Source: Ceratodon purpureus (Eukaryota > Streptophyta > Bryopsida > Pseudoditrichales > Ditrichaceae). From it: a stretch of 64,000 nucleotides of DNA. The DNA lies in contig CM026423.1 in assembly GCA_014871385.1 (NCBI GenBank), positions 6,486,967-6,550,966 of the forward strand, written 5' to 3'. Position numbers and translations under genes: made by a program. Position 1 is the first letter of the stretch. Each line of letters starts with the position of its first letter. The notes below the pieces were generated by a model, which saw nothing but the letters and a program-made list of their open reading frames with translations, searched no databases and was not told the origin of the DNA. This document shows positions 1-12,900 of this stretch, piece by piece.

Positions 1-3000
1 TTTTGCAAATGGTGGTTCCATCTTCGAGCTTACGGTTGTGAAGTGTACTGTGTTCTTTGCCATTGGTACCCATAAATGGTTGTGACCGTCACAAACTAGT
101 CGCAAGTGATGGCAGAATTAACTTATTAAACTTCCCACTTACATAGCTGGTCTGCCATGCTCACCCTCATGAGTCATGAGTCCAGCCTCCGCGCTACAAC
201 AATACAGCAGCAAGTATGTAAGAGCAGCCTGCATATTTATCATGGCTATTGCAACTTAGTGCTTCTGCACTATGGAATTGGGGCCTGTTTGACCCTGTAC
301 GTTGCCATATATTGCCAGTGTCTACATTTTTTCACATTTGACTACAAAGGTAGCGGCCCTGGTAGCGGCCCTCATTCCCAACTGAATTTCAGGTTTGCAT
401 ACTTAGACTTGTGAAAGAATTTTTTTTATAGTTTCTGGATGCTCCGTAATGTTATTGTAAAGGCATCCCAAATAAAACAACATTTTTGGAGTATTTTTAC
501 ACATTTCTATGAATTTTTTGGTCTAAAAGCATAAAGTGGCCATTAAACGTTCATAGGGTCTTGGTTTTCATGAAAGGTTGAATTTTGAAAATAGTGCTAT
601 TCTGTATCAATCAAAAACTCTCAATTTCCCCAAGCATGGACATTATTACAATACTCTTGGATACTTTCAGAAACCAGACTTGTTTCTGAGACCTAACCCC
701 CAGACAGCAAGCGCTATGAATTGGTTCTGCTCGGAAATTGGGTCCGCTACATTAAAAGTGGCAGAAATCTCTTTGATGGCATTCATCCAATCTTCAATAA
801 GCGTTTTAAAATTCTATGGATTGTTTCCTTAGTGCACATGTGAAATTTACAGAAAAGGAATAATAAATGACTCTTCTATGCTTCATTTCATGTTGAAGTT
901 ATTCAAATAAACTCTTCAAAAATTTACTTCAAAAATTGCCATTTCAAAATGTTTTTAAAACACTTATAAAATTAAGCAATTAAAAAGTGTAGAGAAACTA
1001 CTATTGAAGTGCCACGTTTTAGTCCATCTCAACATATTTCACCTAAGAAATTGTCAATATTCTTTTTACAATTAAATTCTGAAGATATTTTAAACATCTT
1101 GTATTTTTGGCCCCATAGAACTTAAGTATGGAAGACAAGTATAAGTGGAATTGTGATTTTCTTATAGAATGTATAAATTTTCAAAAGGCACTAAAGCAAA
1201 ACCTCCATGAGCGCCATCTAGCCTCTAAAGATTGTTATTGCAAATCGGACAAAACGGCCAAATACAATTCCTTTTTACATCATGCCTAACAAATCTAAAT
1301 TAATCATTTTCTAATAGATTTATCTATAAGTTCTTGAAAATAAGTTGATAAAATACTCATATACCAAAATTGGACCATCAATTTGTCTTCATTTAGAGGG
1401 ATGTAAAGACTAAGTGGGTTGAAATTATTATTTTTCAACAAATGTGGAATTTTTCTTTGTAAAAATTTGAAACATATCCTTGTAAAACTCATGTATAGTA
1501 CAAATTGAATAAGTTGGTAGTTTGAGAAAAAATTTGGTTATGAGTACATTACAATAAAAATAAAAATAAATAAAATCCAAAAACATCATAATTTTTAAAG
1601 AATGATTGCCTCAAATTTGAAAAGAAAACAAGTTTTTCAACAAAAAAAACTCTCCAAAAATCATAAATTCATCAAAAAAATCCTACAATAAAGTTGTAGT
1701 AAAATCTTTCTCCACACAAAAGTTCAAGAGGAAATTATACTTCTTTTTACTTCATCTAAGCTTCTCAATATTGTTCAAACTTATTAGCCATTAGACAAAG
1801 TGTAGGAGTAAAGAGTGGCTAAGTGCCTCTAAAACAATCCAACATATGTGTGCATTATCTACATCATTATATTCAAAAGTTGTCTTCTATTCAAAAGTAT
1901 ATATTTTTTGAACATTTTTGAAAATAAAAATTCTTAGAATATACTCAATTATTTCTATAACATCAAATCAAGCGGGTGTTTATACAACCATGGTTATAAC
2001 TTGATTCTTTATTAAGGCTAATATGAACCATTTTTTTCTTTAGATATCTATTATTTAAAAGTGCACAGATTTATTGATTGGTTTTTTAAATTTTAGGAAA
2101 AATAAATTTAAATTCGATAACAACCATTTTGGATTGAATAATAGGGAACCGTTTTAGACAACTCACCGTATGAGGTCAAACATTGTCTATTATAAACTTT
2201 TCAATGATAATTTTTGAGAAAATACAAGCACTTTGAAAACCTCCAAGAGTTGACATGCAAAGTTATTTACTAAAAAGACTAAAGAATCTAAGCCAAGAAC
2301 AAAGTAGACTTATTTGTAAATTCCACTATTTTTTCATCCAATATATCACATTTCAACTAATCTTATTTTTAACTCATTCATATTTATCATAGTATTTCAC
2401 TCAATTGATTTGAGCACATGTTTCAATGTAAACATTTGGAATCACCCTTTCATTAATTTTAATATTTCACAAATATTATCATTATTATTGTATATTTCCC
2501 AAATAAAGATTGGATATTATTATATGTAAACTTCCCAGGTACCCAACGTAAATGCTAAATTTTACAATAATTTTTTTATAAGATTGAATAGTACACTCAA
2601 CATGCTTTTATTAAAGCATGTGCTTCAATAAATGGGTAGAAATAATGACATTGTGCTCTAATCATAACGATGAAAAGATAAAGAACTAAGCAAAATCACA
2701 ACATATTAGATGAAATAAGTAGGTGAGTTAATAAACAGCTCCAAGGGACGTTTCACACCCAACTCTAGGACCGAACTTTATTGAAGTCCAAAGTATGTTG
2801 AAGGGCCGACTTTTGGAATCATAGAAAAATATCAGAGTATTGAATTGGCAAGTTTTTGAATATTTTAATGAAAAGGACTTCGGCCCTTCGGCAAGTATTT
2901 CGATATTTAAGGTAGAAACACCTTAATCTGCCAACTATCCATTCATGCCTCCTATAATTTCACCTCAAAGTGATTGGAAGAAAACGTGAACATAACCACA

Positions 3001-3538
3001 AATTCATCAAAACTTCATTAGAATCAATGGGATGGATGCATTGACAAGTTTTGTCCAGGTATTTCTTTTGGATAAGTCTACAATTTTAATTAGGTGTTTA
3101 CAACACCTTCACTTCAAAAATTCCTTCACTTCAAAAATTTGTGTAAAATTGCTCTTCTGTTAAAAATTCTGATTCCAAGACCCAACACTTCGTTTCCAAT
3201 TTGCTAACACATTCATGGTTTCACTTCATGCTCTTTGAGTCTTTGCACTCCCTATTACCAATTCCTTTATTTGGTCGGTTTAAGGTGTTACTACCTTACC
3301 CTTGTTCAACCCAAACTCTCCTTAAGGAGATGAACTCTTGGCCTCAAAAAGTGTTGCCATGTAGGCATTTTCAAAGACCTTCAACCCTTGGCCTCAAAAC
3401 CCTAGTATGAAGCTTCATGGACGGATTTTAGCTCTAAACCGATAAAATTGCTAGAATCAGTTGGCCCATGGCCCCTAGTCTGAAACGCCTCCAAAACTCA
3501 ACAACCATTAAACCATTGACGTGATGTTAGGTAATGTG
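1..3538. other. AT-rich gene-poor stretch
   Basis: No open frame here is long enough, or has enough codon bias, to support a gene. The DNA is AT-rich with many short A and T runs. I see no tRNA, rRNA or recognisable transposon protein. It probably consists of decayed intergenic or transposon sequence. Confidence 0.5.
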
Positions 3539-3930
3539 TAAGGTATACACACCCATGACCGATAATGAACCCATGACTGATATGTAGGCTTCCCTATTGC
3601 AGAGCAATAGAAAACCAATAACCAATAATTGATGAACAGTAGATTTAGGATGCATCCTCCAATAGAATGCCTCTGTGAGTATTATAGACATGTTGTTGTT
3701 CACTACTCTTGTTGTTGTCGATCATGGGTAAACATATATATTAGTCATGGGTCTGGGCCGCTTTTGAACAAAAACATTTGTAGTAATTTGAATTTTACTG
3801 AATTAATTTTGAAAAAATGCTCATTCTTCATGAACCTTATGATACTACGCACAAAAAACAACTCCTTATTGAAAACCCAAGATTTATTATGCTGAAATGC
3901 TTAAGTTATCAGTCATGGGTGTATACCTTA
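3539..3930. mobile_element. Short inverted-repeat element (TAAGGT family, copy 1)
   Basis: The left arm at 3539-3564 begins TAAGGTATACACACCCATGA. The right arm at 3907-3930 is its near reverse complement, ending in TGGGTGTATACCTTA. The 392-bp span has no coding capacity. The arms resemble those of the next element at 3997-4966, so both look like non-autonomous DNA elements of one family. I could not find a convincing target-site duplication. Confidence 0.45.
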
Positions 3931-3996
3931 AGCACTTCAGTTATTGGAAAAAACTATCTCACCGCACTCCAGCTTGAGAAGGTCATTTCTTCTACA

Positions 3997-4966
3997 TAAG
4001 GTGGAGGCACCTATAACCGACCAGTTAAGAAATTTGCCACTAAGATTGGAGGTGTGTAAATTGAGGGAGATTTTTCCTTGAAGGGGAAATAGGTTTAACC
4101 CATTAACGCGCCGGCGTCCAGAATCTGGATGCAGGATGAATTTCAGTAGCTCGTTTTCTGTCCTGCAAGATGTTTTTCATTCATTTCTTTTTTTTTCCAA
4201 TTCTTGTGCTAGTTTTATACTATTTGTATGGTTTGGATTTTCAGAATAAGATAATGTGAATTTTTGAAAAATTACAAAAGTGATTTATATCAAGTTTCAA
4301 TCTTAGTTCAAAAAGAGAGACCTTAAACATGATTTTTCATAATAAGTAGAATCAAATAATAGAAACTATACTATCTTGTAATGCATGTTATTCCAATCTC
4401 ATTACAATATTTTTAAAAAATTTAGTGTTAATTTTGGATTTTTAATTGAATTACAAAAGAAAACCTTGCAAAATTACTTTAAAAATATTATTAATAAATA
4501 TGATGAATCTAACCGTACGGATGTTATCTTCACATTGACATCTACAACTTTGTTTTGTACATCAAATCCATTTTCCATTTTCATCAACCATTTTATAACA
4601 AATCTTTGAAAACAGTGATGAATCGGGACGTTAAAGGGTTAAGGAGGAATGCAACTTTGAATGTCATGTTCACTTCAATATTTAATTTACTATGAATTTT
4701 GAAAGACATTTTTTTTTGTAATACATATAACCAATATGTAAGCCCACCTAAAACCGACCACCATGACACCAAAACTTGATCACTGTGCTACTACCAAAAG
4801 ATTCCCGCATGATTCCCTTTGATTCCCTTTCTACCAATCATACTTGATACTTTCTTCTAGATCTCCCAAGATTTTGAACAGTAAGGGGTTGGAAATGGAG
4901 ATCGGAAATGGAGAAGTCTACTGATTAATTATGGGTACATGGTCGGCTATGGGTGCCTCCACCTTA
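3997..4966. mobile_element. Inverted-repeat element (TAAGGT family, copy 2)
   Basis: The left arm at 3997-4022 begins TAAGGTGGAGGCACC. The right arm at 4941-4966 is its reverse complement with about two mismatches, ending GGTGCCTCCACCTTA. The span is 970 bp and AT-rich, with no transposase. The arms share the TAAGGT start and a following ACCGA-type block with the neighbouring 392-bp element. No clear target-site duplication was seen. Confidence 0.5.
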
Positions 4967-6864
4967 AGGGCTGCTTGCACATTACCGAGTCCACAACAAC
5001 CATGTCTACAGAGACAAACAAATCTTGCATTCCATTGTCTGAGAAGAGGGAATTTTAGAATCTGTTTACCTTGCAGAAATTAGTAAGCTGTTGATGAGGT
5101 CAAGCATTCTGCTCAACTTGAGTAAATAATCATTTTTTCATTATGTGGTGAATCCAAGTAAAGCTTTACCTAATGTGCCATTTCTAAGGAACCTGCTGTC
5201 TTTCTACAATGGCAACCCAATTCCTAACCTGAGTCCAAAAAACGTTTTTGAAATATTTATTCTGGTTTACTTTCAAATGTGGGTTGAAAGCAAGACCCAC
5301 ATGATCATAGGAAATAAATGATTGAATGTCGTAGTCGCCTGATGTACATCATAAATTTGAGTGCAACTTAACCTCGTGAGCCATGTAGTCCAACCGCTGA
5401 GTGAAACCATAAAAGTACTCTTCCCGAAGTTGTTCGAGGCTCTTCAGTTGATCTGCATAAACACAACCAAAGGAACGAGTTCGAAGGTAAAATCTCGGTT
5501 ACCGTAGCCTAAAACCGCCCAAGATGAAAAGCAAAGCTGTATCAATAGATAGCGGAGGAAAAGAAGCCAATTGCATTTAAACTGAGATGAAAGTTAGACG
5601 AAAGAAAAACCTCAACAGAAGCAATTAGCAGATGAATATCAAGAAGATAAGCCCAAGTACAATGTTGCCCACACCTTATCACTTAGAGCACTACAGTACC
5701 ATTAATCAACTTCAAGGCTCGCCCGTATCTAATACGTCTCCATCTTCACATCTCTTCGTCTAATGGCCCCAGCCCTCGCTGGAAAGCTGACTGATGTCAT
5801 TCTCTCGGAGGCATCTGCAAGAAGCCTCGTACCTACACTGGGATTGCAAGACATCAACCAACTGCGTCACAATTTTAAGTACACACAATCAATCATCTTG
5901 CACATGAACCTTCAGGGAGATATTCGTCAAACAAACATAGAATGAATACCACTGCGGTTCCGAGTTCTGAACCCAGCAGGGTACTGATTGCCAATCTGCG
6001 TTACAGACATTCTCCGTGATTACATCTAGACAGGTCTACCCTGTAGAAATAAAATTCAAGACTGTCCTGGGAAGATAGTGTCGATAATCAGACCCTTCTA
6101 AGTACCAATCAGGATGTCTCATGATCATGTACAAGGCTGTAGAGCTTTCAAAATAGCATATCTTGGGTCAACCGTAAATATCACTCCGATAAAAACATAG
6201 GCGAACAACAACTACTCTAGCGGTGCGTATAACTCTCAATCAATCGTTACAGAATCCAAGAACAAAGAGCAATGTGACTCAGGATTCTTTATCATGTCTG
6301 AAAACAAACCTAAGCAAAAAAAATGACGATCTCTGAATGTCGTCTTACAAATATATAACTGTATTTTACGGGTAGTTTGTACTCAAAATCTCAACTCAAT
6401 ATGTCCACAAAGCCAATTGGTCTCAAGATAGTGTATATTGGATCAAAGCCTGGAGTATACATTGAAGTCAGTTAATTGGTCTGACCGACCACAGTATCAA
6501 TATCTCTGTAGTAATTAATAATGAATCCTATCTTCTAACTCCAGTTCGTCATGTAGTGAGTGCGCATTTCCGTTCTCTATTGATTTCATGCAACAAAATA
6601 CAGACAGACTGGATAATATTATCTCCTGAGATCAAATAGAGCTGCTGTATCCATTTGGCAAGGAGCTCTCCTCTTCAACCTCTCTAGAAAACACTAATGT
6701 CTCTGAATAAGGGAACAGGTTATATCTAACTAAGCCAAAGACCACCTTAATCCCGATGCAGTATCCACAAGCATCTAAGATACAGACACCATGTCACAAT
6801 CTCAGCATACTTCAGATATCTCATATTGTCATGTTCAATGCAGTATTAGTGCCTACCTGTATCC
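4967..6864. other. Intergenic; 3' flank of the TypA-like gene
   Basis: Apart from the exon-like block at 5373-5452, no gene is recognised. The part next to 6865 probably contains the 3' untranslated region of the minus-strand GTPase gene. A short open frame on the plus strand at 5763-5945 has no recognisable homology. Confidence 0.4.
5373..5452 (-). other. Possible orphan coding exon
   Basis: On the minus strand, a TGCAG acceptor just above 5452 and a GTTAAG donor just below 5373 bracket an 80-nt open block. It encodes a helical, charged peptide containing SLEQLREEYFYGF and TQRLDYMAHE. The composition looks protein-coding and unlike the surrounding AT-rich DNA. I did not recognise the family and found no partner exons, so it could be a gene fragment or chance. 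Confidence 0.25.
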
Positions 6865-8871
6865 CTAAGTCTCCTTCTTTACTCGTTTCACTGCCTTGCG
6901 CCTTGACGAATCCAGTATGGACTTCCGCAACCTCACTGCTTTTGGTGTAACTTCGATGATCTCATCAGCCGCTACATAACCAATGGCTTCCTCCAAGTTA
7001 ATCAGACGTGGAGGTGATAGCTTAATATTCTCATCCTTGCCAGCTGCCCGGATATTATTCAACTCCTTCGTTCGCACCGGATTAATCTCAAGATCAGTCT
7101 CCCGAGTATGTTCACCAACAATCATACCATCGTACGTCTCCATTCCTGGCTTCACAAACAAAATACCCCTGGCTTCAAGACCCATAAGGGCGTGTGCAGT
7201 GATTGTACCTGGTGCCATTGACACCAAAACTCCCTTTCTCACATTTCCAAGTGGGCCCCTATATTTCCCGTATGCGAGGAAAGCCCTGTGCATGAACCCT
7301 GTTCCATGAGTATCAGTTGAAAACACACTCCGATAACCCACAAGACCTCTAGAGGGGCACGTGAAAGTCAAACGAGTGCGGCCAACACTCTCCGCACAAG
7401 GACCCATGTCAAGCATCTCAGCACGACGATGAGACAGTGCTTCAATAACAAGGCCCGCATGCTCGTCGTTTACTTCGATCACAAGTTCCTCAATTGGCTC
7501 CAATTTCTTCCCATTCTCATTCTTGTACAGTACAGCTGGAGGCGACACTGAGAGCTCAAACCCTTCCCGTCGCATATTCTCAAGCAGAATGCCGAGTTGC
7601 AACTCCCCACGGCCTTGCACTTCGTATGCGTCCTGCCGGGGCGTTGGGATCACTGCAATAGATAAATTGCACCTCGACTCAGACATCAGCCTTTCACCAA
7701 TCTTGGGACCCGTGAGCTGGTGTCCATCACGACCTCCCAATGGAGAGTCATTTACACTAAAGGTCATGGACAACGTAGGCGGATCCATAGCAGCAGCTGG
7801 AAGAGCTTCCGTCACGTCCACAGCAGCGATGGTATGACCAATTGATGGCTCAGCAAGCCCAGCTATTGATACAATATCTCCAGCTCCTGCACTGTTCACC
7901 AACACAGTCGCCATCCCGTTCTTCTTCATGAGCTTTATCACTTTACCTTGCTCCAACACCACTGAGGCATCCCCTTCCACGTTACGAAGGCCATGTATCC
8001 GGTCGCCCAAACGCACAACACCAGAATTGATGCGTCCTGTTACAAGCCGCCCCATGAAGGCATCATGGTCCATCATAGAAATAAGCATCTTAAATGGCGA
8101 AGAGAGGTCTCCTTTCGGTGGAGGGATGTGGTTAGCAATGGTATCCATCAAAGGCGCCACAGTGCGATCAAACCCAGGCTCATCTCCTTTAGTATAAGTC
8201 CTCGAGACCCATCCCCCCTTCGCTGAAGCATACAGAACTGGAAACTCCAATTGCGAGTCAGTTGCACCGAGATTCGCAAACAAGTCGAAGATCATGCTCT
8301 CGACCTCCCCACATCGCTGCTCTGTCACAGAATGACGGTCCACTTTGTTAAGAAGAAGGATGGGCCTGATCCCCAGGTTCAGAGCTTTCGCCACCACGAA
8401 CTTGGTCTGCGCAAGCGGCCCTTCGCCAGCATCCACCACGAGAACAGCCCCTTCCACCATCCCCACAACGCGCTCTACCTCACCTCCAAAGTCAGCATGT
8501 CCGGGAGTATCCACCACATTCATCTGCATCCCTTTCCAGTACACCGACGTATACTTCGACGAGATCGTAATTCCTCGCTCCCGCTCCAGGGTGATGGAGT
8601 CCATGGCGCGTTCCTGCGGCACATTGGCACCACATTCACGCAGAATACGGTCCATCAGCGTCGTCTTCCCGTGATCGACATGAGCAATAATAGCCACGTT
8701 CCGAATCTGCGAAGGCTCCAGGACGTCATCTGCCTTGTCAACCTCGTTCGCGGCAGCGGAGGAGAAATGCCGGGATACATACTGCGCAGGCCTGGAACCC
8801 CCCCGCAAACTGTTCTGCAACCCCCATCGCCCTACCTGCCAGTTGGCCCTCGAGCTCAAGCGCCTCAACAT
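6865..8871 (-). CDS. Mitochondrial TypA/BipA-like translational GTPase
   Basis: This encodes a 668-residue translational GTPase of the TypA/BipA family, which binds ribosomes and is related to EF-G and LepA. The ATG at 8871 is chosen because the open frame above it has only a non-ATG start. It also leaves an Arg/Ser-rich N-terminus ending near SRHFSS that looks like a mitochondrial presequence. G motifs, in order, are AHVDHGKT (63-70), RERGITI (about 97-103), DTPGH (121-125), NKVD (175-178) and SAKGG (216-220). They are followed by EF-Tu domain 2, an EF-G C-terminal-like domain and the TypA-specific basic C-terminus. Length fits the family (about 600 residues plus presequence). It is intronless and diverges from the FAP1-like gene. 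It resembles the plant organellar TypA paralogue rather than an obviously chloroplast form; the mitochondrial location is inferred. Confidence 0.93.
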   Translation of the reverse strand: MLRRLSSRANWQVGRWGLQNSLRGGSRPAQYVSRHFSSAAANEVDKADDVLEPSQIRNVAIIAHVDHGKTTLMDRILRECGANVPQERAMDSITLERERGITISSKYTSVYWKGMQMNVVDTPGHADFGGEVERVVGMVEGAVLVVDAGEGPLAQTKFVVAKALNLGIRPILLLNKVDRHSVTEQRCGEVESMIFDLFANLGATDSQLEFPVLYASAKGGWVSRTYTKGDEPGFDRTVAPLMDTIANHIPPPKGDLSSPFKMLISMMDHDAFMGRLVTGRINSGVVRLGDRIHGLRNVEGDASVVLEQGKVIKLMKKNGMATVLVNSAGAGDIVSIAGLAEPSIGHTIAAVDVTEALPAAAMDPPTLSMTFSVNDSPLGGRDGHQLTGPKIGERLMSESRCNLSIAVIPTPRQDAYEVQGRGELQLGILLENMRREGFELSVSPPAVLYKNENGKKLEPIEELVIEVNDEHAGLVIEALSHRRAEMLDMGPCAESVGRTRLTFTCPSRGLVGYRSVFSTDTHGTGFMHRAFLAYGKYRGPLGNVRKGVLVSMAPGTITAHALMGLEARGILFVKPGMETYDGMIVGEHTRETDLEINPVRTKELNNIRAAGKDENIKLSPPRLINLEEAIGYVAADEIIEVTPKAVRLRKSILDSSRRKAVKRVKKET

Positions 8872-9935
8872 CGTTGAGGCCGGTTGTCCGTGAGCCGAAG
8901 CAGGCCTCAGGAACTCCTGAACTCTCAAACCTGCTTCACAATTCCTCTCCCAACGTCAACATGGGTATAACCTAATCAACTCGATCCTACTAAAACAAAA
9001 AACCAAGCCTTCGGAGGCCTCCCCAATTAAACCAAACTCTCCATTCCTCACGAACACCACAGATTCAAAACCCACTCAAACACTCCCCCTTAAAAAATGA
9101 AGAACACATCCTAGAACGGAACACATAACATCAAAAAACCCTCTGCCATCTCCAACCTGAACCCACTGTCAAACGAATTGCACATCGAAACTACAGTGAT
9201 TCCACAAAACTCATGAAGATCCGTCACAGGAAACTACAGATTGCACATGAAGTGGCATAATTGGCACCATGTTGAAACACTACGAATTGAATTGGGATGT
9301 GGCACCTTACCAGGATCGGCTTGAGGGACATCTTCCAGTGCAGAGCGCACTGCAATCGAGCCTCTCCGAAACGGTGGACACGATCAGAGTCCAGTAGTTA
9401 GGGTTTAAGGCTCCCCCTTTGTATGACCCCAAAACTCTAAACCCTAAAGGACTAGACCTAACATGGACATGCCCATGCTCATGTTGAGAACAGGACAGGC
9501 CCCACACCGGCAATCACGACATCCAGGCTCCGAAGATCTAGCCAACAAGTGTACCTGAACAAGCACTTCATCTAGGAAAAGCCTAGATTGAAATATGGCG
9601 ACAGTCGCGAGGGAAGCGTGTCCTGATTTGCAATCTGGAGCTCCAGATGGTCGCAGTGCACTTGTCAAACTCTCATCAATTCTGCCAAAATCGTGAAGCA
9701 AATCGTCAGAAGCAGTGACTTGGATGGCATGAGTCCTATGTGTGGACCCATAAGTTTATCCGATTGGGTTATGGTCTGCTGAGTTTGTGTTTCTCCAGTT
9801 TCATGGTTGGATTGTCGTCTGATGATCCTTGGTGATCTGGGTTTAGTTTTCTTTGTTCATGTTCTGAGAGCAATTGGGGTGGTTTTGAGTTGATGTGCAT
9901 GTTTTGAGCTCCAAGTGAGGGGTGGTTTTGTAGCC
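8872..9935. promoter_or_regulatory. Shared divergent promoter region of the TypA-like and FAP1-like genes
   Basis: These 1,064 bases separate two divergent start codons, so they should hold both promoters and both 5' leaders. No protein-coding exon is supported here. Two telo-box sequences lie in the middle of the region and are listed separately. Confidence 0.55.
9398..9447. promoter_or_regulatory. Pair of inverted telo-boxes
   Basis: TTAGGGTTT at 9398-9406 and AAACCCTAA at 9439-9447 form an inverted pair about 32 bp apart. Telo-boxes (AAACCCTAA) are known in plant promoters of translation-related genes, which suits a translational GTPase. Function here is inferred from position only. Confidence 0.4.
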
Positions 9936-12900
9936 ATGAATGCGGTGCCAGCAGGTGGGTCTTCTTCTTCGTGGGGGTTTTTGGGTGGGAATTGGGGCAA
10001 GCCTGAGGGAGCCTCGCAGCGATGGAGGGTGGCGATGGGGGTGGGAGCTGGAGTCGGAGTTGCGGGGGTTGGTTTGGCGTTGACGAGGCCCGAGCTTGCT
10101 CCCCGGAGGAAACTGATTGCGGAGGAGTTCTGGGGGATTGCTAGTCTGTGGGAGGGCAATGTGTCGCGGTTTGCGTCCGTTTCTATGGCGAGCCCCGTGG
10201 AGGAGGTGCTCCATCATTGACCTAACTTTGTTTTCTAAATTTCGGATGAGTGAAGAAGTGCCGGAAAATGTTGAAGGTGGTGCAATGTATGTGTGGGATG
10301 TGTTTCGATTCCTGTACTTCATCGTCATTATTCGTTTGGGCATCCGAATTCGCATTCTATATGTTTCTGAAGCAATTTGTATCCTGAGACATGGCGTAAC
10401 CTATGGCACGACGTATAATTCATTCTATTCGCGGTAGTTTGGCAGGCAAATATTGAATCCTCAGTACTGGAATATTTTCTGATACAAGTGTAGAACGCAG
10501 GTCCTTCAAGGAATGTGCAATGTAGTTTGATATGCGATCAGTGCAACGTTTTTGCAGCTCAGTGGTTTATATCAACTGCACGATTTTTCTATGGTACAGC
10601 ATACTGGGGACGGTTGTGACAGAGTGTTTGTTGTTTAATTTTGAGGTTTAATGATGAAACAACTGGATAGTTTGTCTAGAAGAAGAATGGCGGTCAGTCA
10701 AAATATAGCGTGGAGGTTTTGGGTTTCATCGCCTGTGGATGTGAGGCAGCTGTGAGTGGATTTCAGTGACTTGCGTGCAGAGCTTCAGCTGCTCAGCAGT
10801 TTTTTTGTCTAGAATTGAGGATGCTGAATGGAACCGGCTATTTGCAAAGTTTGCATATCTCACCTAGTCACGAGGATCCGACACAATTTAGCATGTGGTC
10901 CTGGTCAATAAGCGAAGCTTTGCTGTATGATTTTCATGTGTGACTTAATTTAAAGACTGCCCCGGATTTTGATTTTAACCCCTGCCGCTGGGATGAGAAA
11001 ATTGACGTTTAGAATGACTTTCTGCCTGTGTTCATTAGGTTGTGGAGCCAACAACAGGGATGCCATTTCCAGGTGCTTTGGAGGAAGGCCGAGTATTTAC
11101 TGGCACTGGATTACGAAAGAAGAGCATACTGGGATTGAAGAAAATCAACGTCTACGCTTATGGTACGTGCTTCACGACTCTAATTGGGTAGTATGGTCAG
11201 AGTGGGAGATTATTTTGATTTAGAGTTATAGGACGGTGTCCAATATGATTTGGTTGAAACTTGAAATCTGTTCTATAAAATAGTTGTTATTGTGAATGAT
11301 GACTGAGATGAAGGTGTATTTCACAACAGTTTAAGCTGAAGGGCATACTTTCTGGTTCTAAATGTGAATCAAATGAGGATCGAAAAATTTAAGAAAATAA
11401 AAACTTATTAACTTCTTGAGGAAGAATGGTTCTTCAAATTCAAGATGCAGTGTGCATCTGTACGGGTAGCTTAGGATACTGTTTCCGTTTCTAGAGCAAC
11501 TAGTGTTCTGCATGATCTAGTACCCAAAACCGATGGGAGATAGGTGCAAACACTGAAATTCATGTTTGCAAAAAATTGGATTTAAGGCATCTTCTGGAGG
11601 TTGGAAAACAGGTTATGCATTAGAAATAGTCGCTGCTACTTGATTTTCTTCTTTGGGTCCAAATTGGAGGTGGCTGTAACTTTAAGCAGCAGTTCATGAG
11701 GAAGTCTGAAATTATTTGTATGTGTCTTGAATGTGGACATACAGGTGTCTATGTGGACCCAGCAAGTCTGAAATCTCACCTCGGTGACAAGTACAGCGAT
11801 ACAGATCCTGAGGAACTGAAGAAGGATGAGGAATTTTATGACGATGTGATGGAGAACGATGTGGGTCTCACAGTCCGGCTGGTCATTGTGTATGGGAGTT
11901 TGAAGATTGGGAGCGTGCGTGGTGCATTCGAAGAGTCTGTAGGCAGTCGAATTAAGAAATTTGGAGGCGCCGAGAATAATGATCTACTGAAAAGGTCTCC
12001 TTACCCTCTATCATTCTCTCTTCTAATTGAACATCAAATCGACGTCTTTTTTTTGTTACGTGTAAACACATGATTCGGAGTTTCTCTGGTGTCGTTGTAC
12101 TAGTATCCAGGACCAACCGTTAAAGCACGAAGTGTTGTTGCACTTGTTAAGATTATTGGGTTTTTTTTTAAAAGATCTTGATACGCGAACAATTCAATGG
12201 TAATTCAACTCACTGTTAATATATAAAGACATCACTGTTGTTCCCAGTTCATTGGTATCGTATATCATCTGAAACTATCATATCTAGTTGATGTGCACAT
12301 GCTCTAGATCAGTACCGTATGCACGTATTTTTGGATGCTTGTTAAGCTGTGTGTTTTGAGTTCACACATTCGTACACTTCTAGTGATGTTCACTCAGGAT
12401 TTCATAAGAGAGTCATGTTAACCCTCTTCACTTTCAGTTAAAACTTCACTGCATTACTGTGTGTATTCATGAACATCAATAATCACGTACTAATTCCGTA
12501 CTGGAATACTGTGGTCAATTGCCTTCTCTTTAATGAGTATTGGCAGGGACTATTTAGAATTAGCGATGCTGCATTGCTATTGTAACCCATTGGCAAAAGA
12601 ATGATATCCCTCTCATATGTACAGCAATTGTGATGCTGGATTAGGTAGAGTGATAATACCTGAAAAATAGAATGTTGTTAGAGCAGTTTATCTTCTTCAA
12701 AATTTCCGTTGGAATTACGTTTATCACAACCAAATTGACGGGACTGATGTGAGCTCTTTCGCAGTTTCACCGGAGCGTTCACTGATGATATTAAGCTGCC
12801 GAAGGGGACAACCATTGATCTCACTCGTCTTCCAGGAAACGTCCTGCAAACCAAAAGTAAGTTTCATCTTTGCCGTCTTTCTACCAGTGCCTTCTCTTCA

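Noticed and set aside
6983..8877. Several plus-strand open frames of 77-208 codons opposite the TypA-like gene
   Set aside because: They are antisense shadows of a strongly coding minus-strand gene with clear GTPase motifs.
9843..10355. 170-codon and 100-codon minus-strand frames
   Set aside because: They lie opposite exon 1 of the FAP1-like gene, which is supported by homology and splicing.
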